NCBI GenBank assembly: GCA_017408185.1
Contig: JAFQVE010000369.1
Coordinates: forward strand, 1-9,512
Length of the DNA: 9,512 nt
Direction of reading: 5' to 3'
Source of the DNA: Oscillospiraceae bacterium
GTDB lineage: Bacteria > Bacillota_A > Clostridia > Oscillospirales > JAAYXM01
Positions within the stretch are counted from its first letter, which is position 1; every line of letters starts with the position of its first letter. The notes beneath the pieces are model-generated. The model ran no database searches and had not been told where the DNA came from. It saw only the letters and a program-made list of their open reading frames with translations. Below, piece after piece: positions 6,301-9,512 of the stretch. Made by a program: the position numbers and the translations under genes.

Positions 6301-9300
6301 ATATCTGTATATTCTCAACGATTTACGTAATGCATATTTGTATACAGGAGACGCGAAATACGGACGTGCAGGCGCGATTCTCGTTGACCGCGTGGCAGAT
6401 TTGTATCCGGAGTTTGAGCATACAAAAACAAGCTTGTCCTATCCGAATTCTCACGGAGGAAATTACAGCGGAAAAATTCTCGGAACTATATGGGAATGTA
6501 ATCTTGTTGAAGGCTTTATAAAGGCGTATGATGCTTTTTATCCGATGACGGGAGACAGCGAGGTTATAGGCTACTTATCGAAAAAAGCTGCAGAATACGG
6601 AATGAGCAATCCAAAAACAAGCGCAGAGCTTATCCGTGAAAATGCCGAAAACGGTATTTTGCGAGAGGTAATGCAGGGGCTCTATAACGGGAAGATTGCA
6701 GGAAACTTCGGGAAGCTCCAGTATGCGGGAGCACTTGCGGCGGTTGCGCTTGACACTTATCCCGAATCGGGAGAGATGTTTGATTGGCTTTGTGACTCAT
6801 CGGAGGTTATAAAAAAGAAAGTATACGATCCGATTTATCCGAAGCAGTCGCGAAGCTCAAACGTTAAAAATACCGGCGGCGAGCTTTTGTCAAAATACGT
6901 AAATGACGTTGACCGTGACGGCTTCGGCTATGAGGTTGCCATCGGCTACAACAGCAGCTGGGCATCTGAGGTAATTGATATCGCCCATCTGCTTGCCCGC
7001 TACGACAAGGAAACTCCCGTAAGCCTTCTTGATAACCCCAAATATATAAAGATGTTTAACACCATTATCAAGGAAACTATGGGTAACGGCTACAGCCTTC
7101 AGCTTGGCGACGGAGGATCCACAGCCGGTAAGGCATGTGAAAACACGGCAACCGAAACACTTAAGGCGTTCAGCCTTCTTGATAAGGATGACAGCAACAG
7201 AATTCAGCTTGCCAAAAACTATTATTATTCTGTCAAAGGAGAGCTTGATGATATATATGTCGATATCTTTACCGACAATTCAAGCCTCCCCGGAGAAATC
7301 CGGGAGATAATTGAAGAATACGGCGAGTATGAGTTTGAAAGCGAAAACCTCACGGGCTTCGGTCTTGCAATTTTGCGCCGCGGTGAAGCGGTAAAAACAG
7401 CCGGTGCGGCAGCCGATGTGGATTACAGAGGCGATTTGTGGATGTATTACGGCAGAACGAATCAGTCGCATGCCCACCGTGATATGCTTGCCATAGGTAT
7501 TGATGCATACGGATTTAACTTTACTCCGGATTTGGGATATCCCGAGGCAACGAGCCATGATGAAAACAGATATCAGTGGGTTAAGAATACCCTTTCGCAT
7601 AACACTGTAGTGGTTGACGATGATATGCAGAAGGGAATATACGACGGAAAACCCCTGCACTATGATTACACAGAGAGAGTTGGAGTTATAGACGTTTCGG
7701 CACCTGAGGCATATTCGGTTACCGAGGAATACCGGCGCACGGTTGTTTCTGTTGCGGCATCGGATGAGGTTAGCTACACGGTAGATTTCTTCCGCATTAA
7801 GGGAGGAAGCAAGCATACCTACAGCTTCCACACCCAGTCACACAACGGATTTTCTTCTGCTGATCTGAATTTCGTCCCGCAGCTTGATGAGAACGGCAAG
7901 GACGGAATGTATGACAGCACGGGAGCGTATCGCAAATACACCTACGCGGGTATAGGGGAAACATATATTGATGAAAAAGGAAAAGAGCAACCGGTTCTGT
8001 ATGGGCCGGACCCTGACGGTTCAAATACTACAAGCTCGTATGTGACGCGCTATCCGAGAGGCTACACTTGGCTGACTAACGTAAATCTTGCAGATAATGT
8101 GTCCGGCGGCAATTTCAGCATAAACTTCAAGCAAACGGACTTTAATAAGCAGGCGTTTGATTCTGCAGGGCTTAACTTTAAATTCACCGCACTTAACGAC
8201 TGGACGCCGAGTGAGGTTGCGATAACAACCGGATATGCGCCGCGAAAAGAAGGTAACGGCAATGTTACGGGGCTTGACTATATGTTCATACACCGTGAGG
8301 GCGAGAACCTCGATACTCTCTATACTTCCGTGCTTCAGCCGTATAGGGGGGATGAATATATAGAAAGTATGGAAAGCGTTGAGCTTACTGCAAATGGTGA
8401 GCCGGTCAGAGGTAACAAGGCAAAGGCTGTCCGTGTTACGCTGAAAAACGGGCGCACGGATTACATAGTTTACTCGACAGTCGAAAATGTTCTTTATTCG
8501 GTTTCCGATACCGTAGGAGAAAACATCCCCGTAAGCTTTAACTTCCGCGGCTTTGTCGGAGTTTACAGTGTAAATGACAAGGGTGAGAATATTTACAGCT
8601 ATGTAAACGACGGCGATATTATCGGAAATGTAACGGGTGATGCCTGCTATACAGGAAAAGTTGTGGAGTTCACAACGGAGCTTACCGACGAAAATGTAAT
8701 AACGGTAAAATTTGACGGTGATATCAACGCGGAAAACCTCGTGAACAGATATGTTTACGTGCAAAATGACGGTGCGCAGAACGGAGTATACAGAATATGC
8801 GGTGCGGCGGTAAACGATAAAAACGGGCGCTATACCGATTTGATGCTGGGAAACACGAGCGTTATCCGAAGCTATAAGGATAACAGTGATTTCAGCGCAG
8901 GGTTCACCTACAATATAGAAGCGGGAAATGAGCTGAAAATTCCGTTGTCGCACACTGAAAATTTTGCACCGGAATTCACGCCGGTAAGTGATAACCTCAC
9001 AACGAGCGCAGGAAGCTCGATAACCGTGAATGTGAATGCACAAAGTTCGAACAATGAGACTATAACATATGTCGGAAATGTTCTTCCGCGCGGCGCAAGC
9101 CTGAATTCAGAAACAGGTACGGTAACGTGGAAGCCGGATGCCTCTCAGGTCGGAAAGTCCGGGTTTATGATTACTGCGCGTGACGAGTCCGGACGCGAAA
9201 GCTCGATTACTTTTGAGATAACCGTCTACGGTTCAACCACCGGAGATAAAAACGGAAAAGAGGAAACACCGTCTACAGGAGACTCCGGTGGTTCCGCGGG

Positions 9301-9512
9301 CGGCGGTGGAGGCGGCGGTACCGCACCGACCGACAAGTCTGATACTGACGATGAAAGCCTTCTCCTTGAGGAGAAGGTGCCGAGCACAGGCGAGGCGGAT
9401 GAGGTGGAAAATAAAACTGACGCACCGGAGGCCTCCGGTGAAACGGAGAAGCTCCGTTTCACAGACCTCGGTAATCACGCATGGGCAGCTGATGCCATAA
9501 ACGAACTTGTGG
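3392..9512 (+). CDS. Giant cell-surface heparinase II/III-type polysaccharide lyase with SLH anchor (3' end outside window)
   Basis: An open frame of 2040 codons without a stop; the window ends inside it. AGGAGG (3381-3386) lies five bases before the ATG. Domains in order: signal peptide 1-24 (cleavage after AFA); N-domain 36-255 shared with the upstream protein; Ig-like BIG2-type module 256-349; a carbohydrate-binding-like beta module about 350-449; three further BIG2-like modules about 451-731, each with an xNGxLxA...GxAxVxV pattern; heparinase II/III-type region about 737-1700. The lyase signature is NQSHAHRD (1357-1364) then SHNTVVVDD (1402-1410). After it come Ig-like modules about 1765-1947, a Gly/acidic linker with seven consecutive glycines (1970-1976), and the start of an SLH domain at 2021 (FTDLGNHAWAADAI). 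The family cleaves uronate-containing polysaccharides by beta-elimination. Candidate catalytic residues are H1360, H1021 and Y1186, by analogy only. The substrate (glycosaminoglycan, alginate-like or other) is unknown. SLH anchoring places the enzyme on the cell wall. Confidence 0.93.
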   Translation, partial: MKKKIISFLLAASMLISLFPVAFAQENTDAAEVSEYNYVFTREAVDTENNPSLLNKDGRLLYSTMGNMALTHIKADSSEQWRPAGHHYITGSEVKTAANGGLYWKATRKPTGMLTSYAVELYVPVGGSYVPSIKMTKSKSSPIVDVYLVKEGTTSNGKTPGDFVFKSETGKTNAAINTFVGGTDESKRPEAYKLGRIDLYADEESENRFSFSQRTLDGESKYYLIFHTVGMNSKCTANNTLYEVSVSSFRLGAPELCELLLDYESSYILVDDADGMKLSVSGKMTDGKAADLSRAKVTFASSDVSVAEVDKNGIITPVSRGNAKITVRVVMGEVTLTKSLLITVSKKSVAASRELLCGEMTKNASGDYELSFDTTEAGYYDVVMVGEKTSNANKALFYIDGKYIGSFDAEKKEMQGRSIELSEGEHTLIMKNGSDVPVSGVFLMSTEELCGIEKAEIEIGSEKLAPGQTADCAVKIVQKNGAEYYAPIVSYDGSVEAEFVVNCKPEGVASVENGFLKALTEGEAVLSVSETFNGFDVSGELEISVDDVSFDRAELNVYENERYFVGDSKKLETSAFLSDGREVEERDLEIGEFTSSDESVVKIENGMLTVVGEGEATVSVSVMFNETEYIASVRVKTERVQPEAIEARTEADVLSLLSGEGSTLVVRGINNNGSEFDLTGATFTYENLTPDTISLSDDGLVRALCHGTGRVKVTANIAGEEFSCVAEVACGSAKTKPTIYTYEMRENALDNIKKYDWAKSLQKQAVAKADKWVANLDILYELMPGEGVPRSFAIATLDAPSLATEDTPAMLYHCPYDGTDIRNNYGSYAWGVDPLTRPWKIQCPDCKRLFPSNDFGSFYELGLNKANGVFSRETALARHRELFGDLTIEEPGTLGSEQWKAYYGYGNKNGYLYNSMYSDKDSTWMVDDGFGWSPRDGVPGSDEKVTTNPKWCPIAFFMHRVWRLSSFDNTYLYILNDLRNAYLYTGDAKYGRAGAILVDRVADLYPEFEHTKTSLSYPNSHGGNYSGKILGTIWECNLVEGFIKAYDAFYPMTGDSEVIGYLSKKAAEYGMSNPKTSAELIRENAENGILREVMQGLYNGKIAGNFGKLQYAGALAAVALDTYPESGEMFDWLCDSSEVIKKKVYDPIYPKQSRSSNVKNTGGELLSKYVNDVDRDGFGYEVAIGYNSSWASEVIDIAHLLARYDKETPVSLLDNPKYIKMFNTIIKETMGNGYSLQLGDGGSTAGKACENTATETLKAFSLLDKDDSNRIQLAKNYYYSVKGELDDIYVDIFTDNSSLPGEIREIIEEYGEYEFESENLTGFGLAILRRGEAVKTAGAAADVDYRGDLWMYYGRTNQSHAHRDMLAIGIDAYGFNFTPDLGYPEATSHDENRYQWVKNTLSHNTVVVDDDMQKGIYDGKPLHYDYTERVGVIDVSAPEAYSVTEEYRRTVVSVAASDEVSYTVDFFRIKGGSKHTYSFHTQSHNGFSSADLNFVPQLDENGKDGMYDSTGAYRKYTYAGIGETYIDEKGKEQPVLYGPDPDGSNTTSSYVTRYPRGYTWLTNVNLADNVSGGNFSINFKQTDFNKQAFDSAGLNFKFTALNDWTPSEVAITTGYAPRKEGNGNVTGLDYMFIHREGENLDTLYTSVLQPYRGDEYIESMESVELTANGEPVRGNKAKAVRVTLKNGRTDYIVYSTVENVLYSVSDTVGENIPVSFNFRGFVGVYSVNDKGENIYSYVNDGDIIGNVTGDACYTGKVVEFTTELTDENVITVKFDGDINAENLVNRYVYVQNDGAQNGVYRICGAAVNDKNGRYTDLMLGNTSVIRSYKDNSDFSAGFTYNIEAGNELKIPLSHTENFAPEFTPVSDNLTTSAGSSITVNVNAQSSNNETITYVGNVLPRGASLNSETGTVTWKPDASQVGKSGFMITARDESGRESSITFEITVYGSTTGDKNGKEETPSTGDSGGSAGGGGGGGTAPTDKSDTDDESLLLEEKVPSTGEADEVENKTDAPEASGETEKLRFTDLGNHAWAADAINELV
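3497..4156 (+). other. Shared N-terminal domain, copy 2 (residues 36-255 of the lyase)
   Basis: It matches residues 33-263 of the upstream protein in order and length. Shared blocks include SSPIVDVYLVKEGTTSN, GGTDESKRPEAYKLGRID, YYLIFHTVG and SVSSFRLGAPE. The two nucleotide copies differ widely, so this is an old duplication and not a recent one. The domain precedes the Ig-like modules here and the InlB-type modules in the other protein. Confidence 0.75.
5600..8491 (+). other. Heparinase II/III-type lyase region (residues about 737-1700)
   Basis: The N-terminal half (about 737-1330) is helix-rich with many aromatic residues, as expected for the alpha/alpha toroid of this fold. It contains PNSHGGN (1018-1024) and GYNSSW (1185-1190), positions comparable to the Asn/His and Tyr sites of related lyases. 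An insertion near its start carries H813-C814 and C843-x2-C846 (HCPYDG, then CPDC). The C-terminal half is beta-rich, with NQSHAHRD (1357-1364) and HNTVVVDD (1403-1410), the classic heparinase II/III signature region. Boundaries are approximate. The family call is firm; the exact lyase family and substrate are not. Confidence 0.85.
8951..9232 (+). other. Ig-like (putative He_PIG/cadherin-like) module before the surface linker
   Basis: Residues about 1854-1947 show LPRGASLNSETGTVTWKPD (1907-1925), a pattern typical of Ig-like modules in which a putative binding face is followed by a G-x-V-x-W strand. It ends in SSITFEITVYGS, after which the sequence becomes a Gly/Glu/Asp linker. It probably acts as a spacer between enzyme and cell wall. 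Confidence 0.65.
9235..9462 (+). repeat. Cluster of perfect inverted repeats in the linker coding sequence
   Basis: Five exact dyads lie within 228 bp of coding sequence. AACCACCGGAG (9235-9245) pairs with CTCCGGTGGTT (9283-9293). GCGGTACCGC (9315-9324) is a palindrome. CCTTCTCC (9358-9365) pairs with GGAGAAGG (9370-9377). CACCGGAGGCCTCCGGTG (9423-9440) is an 18-bp palindrome. GTGAAACGGAG (9438-9448) pairs with CTCCGTTTCAC (9452-9462). They occupy the disordered linker just before the SLH domain. Confidence 0.7.
9452..9512 (+). other. Start of an SLH (S-layer homology) domain, cut by the window edge
   Basis: Residues 2021-2040 read LRFTDLGNHAWAADAINELV, matching the opening of SLH repeats (F-x-D-L, then W-A-x-x-A-I-x-x-L). 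SLH domains bind secondary cell-wall polymers in Gram-positive cells. The usual set of two or three repeats should follow outside the window. Confidence 0.85.

Noticed and set aside
7284..7308. A GC-rich hairpin with a GAAA loop inside the lyase gene.
   Set aside because: It is a short stem in coding sequence with a bulge and no U-tract, so it is probably chance.
8021..9043. A 340-codon minus-strand open frame, with others at 7280-7831 and 5978-6268.
   Set aside because: They are antisense shadows of the lyase gene. The plus-strand frame carries clear family motifs through the same bases.
1..9512. CRISPR arrays, insertion sequences or transposase genes.
   Set aside because: I saw no regularly spaced repeats and no transposase or integrase motifs in the window.

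Overview
The window reads as Clostridia-like Firmicutes DNA. The evidence is strong AGGAGG-type ribosome binding sites, TTGACA/TATAAT promoters with 17 bp spacers, Gram-positive signal peptides, a surface protein ending in an S-layer homology (SLH) domain, and tRNA genes of clostridial type with encoded CCA. Base composition is moderate and codon use is alike in the protein genes. I cannot assign a genus.

Layout. Positions 1-352 hold a minus-strand tRNA unit. It has a promoter (324-352), a structured leader built on a long imperfect inverted repeat (137-307), tRNA-Thr(CGT) (64-139), a terminator-like hairpin (37-62) and the 5' part of a probable tRNA-Gly cut by the window edge (1-31). Next comes a minus-strand AraC-family regulator (391-1329). 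A divergent control region follows (1330-1511), with one promoter for each side and a 22-bp-spaced direct repeat that looks like an AraC-type operator. To its right, two secreted proteins run on the plus strand: a 601-residue protein (1512-3317), then a terminator-like hairpin (3330-3370), then a giant frame that opens at 3392 and has no stop before the window ends (at least 2040 residues).

How the genes fit together. I translated the giant frame line by line; it is uninterrupted. It encodes a signal peptide, an N-terminal domain shared with the upstream protein, several bacterial Ig-like (BIG2-type) modules, a heparinase II/III-type polysaccharide lyase region, more Ig-like modules, a Gly/acidic linker and the start of an SLH domain. 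The reading I favour is a compact locus for attacking an acidic (uronate-containing) polysaccharide at the cell surface. In this model the AraC protein senses a signal and switches on both genes. The smaller secreted protein carries the same putative binding domain but has no catalytic domain or anchor. The large lyase is held on the cell wall. The intergenic hairpin would make the small protein more abundant than the lyase. The substrate cannot be named from sequence alone.

The least conventional elements are the tRNA leader, the shared N-terminal domain in both secreted proteins, and a cluster of perfect inverted repeats in the coding sequence of the lyase's linker.
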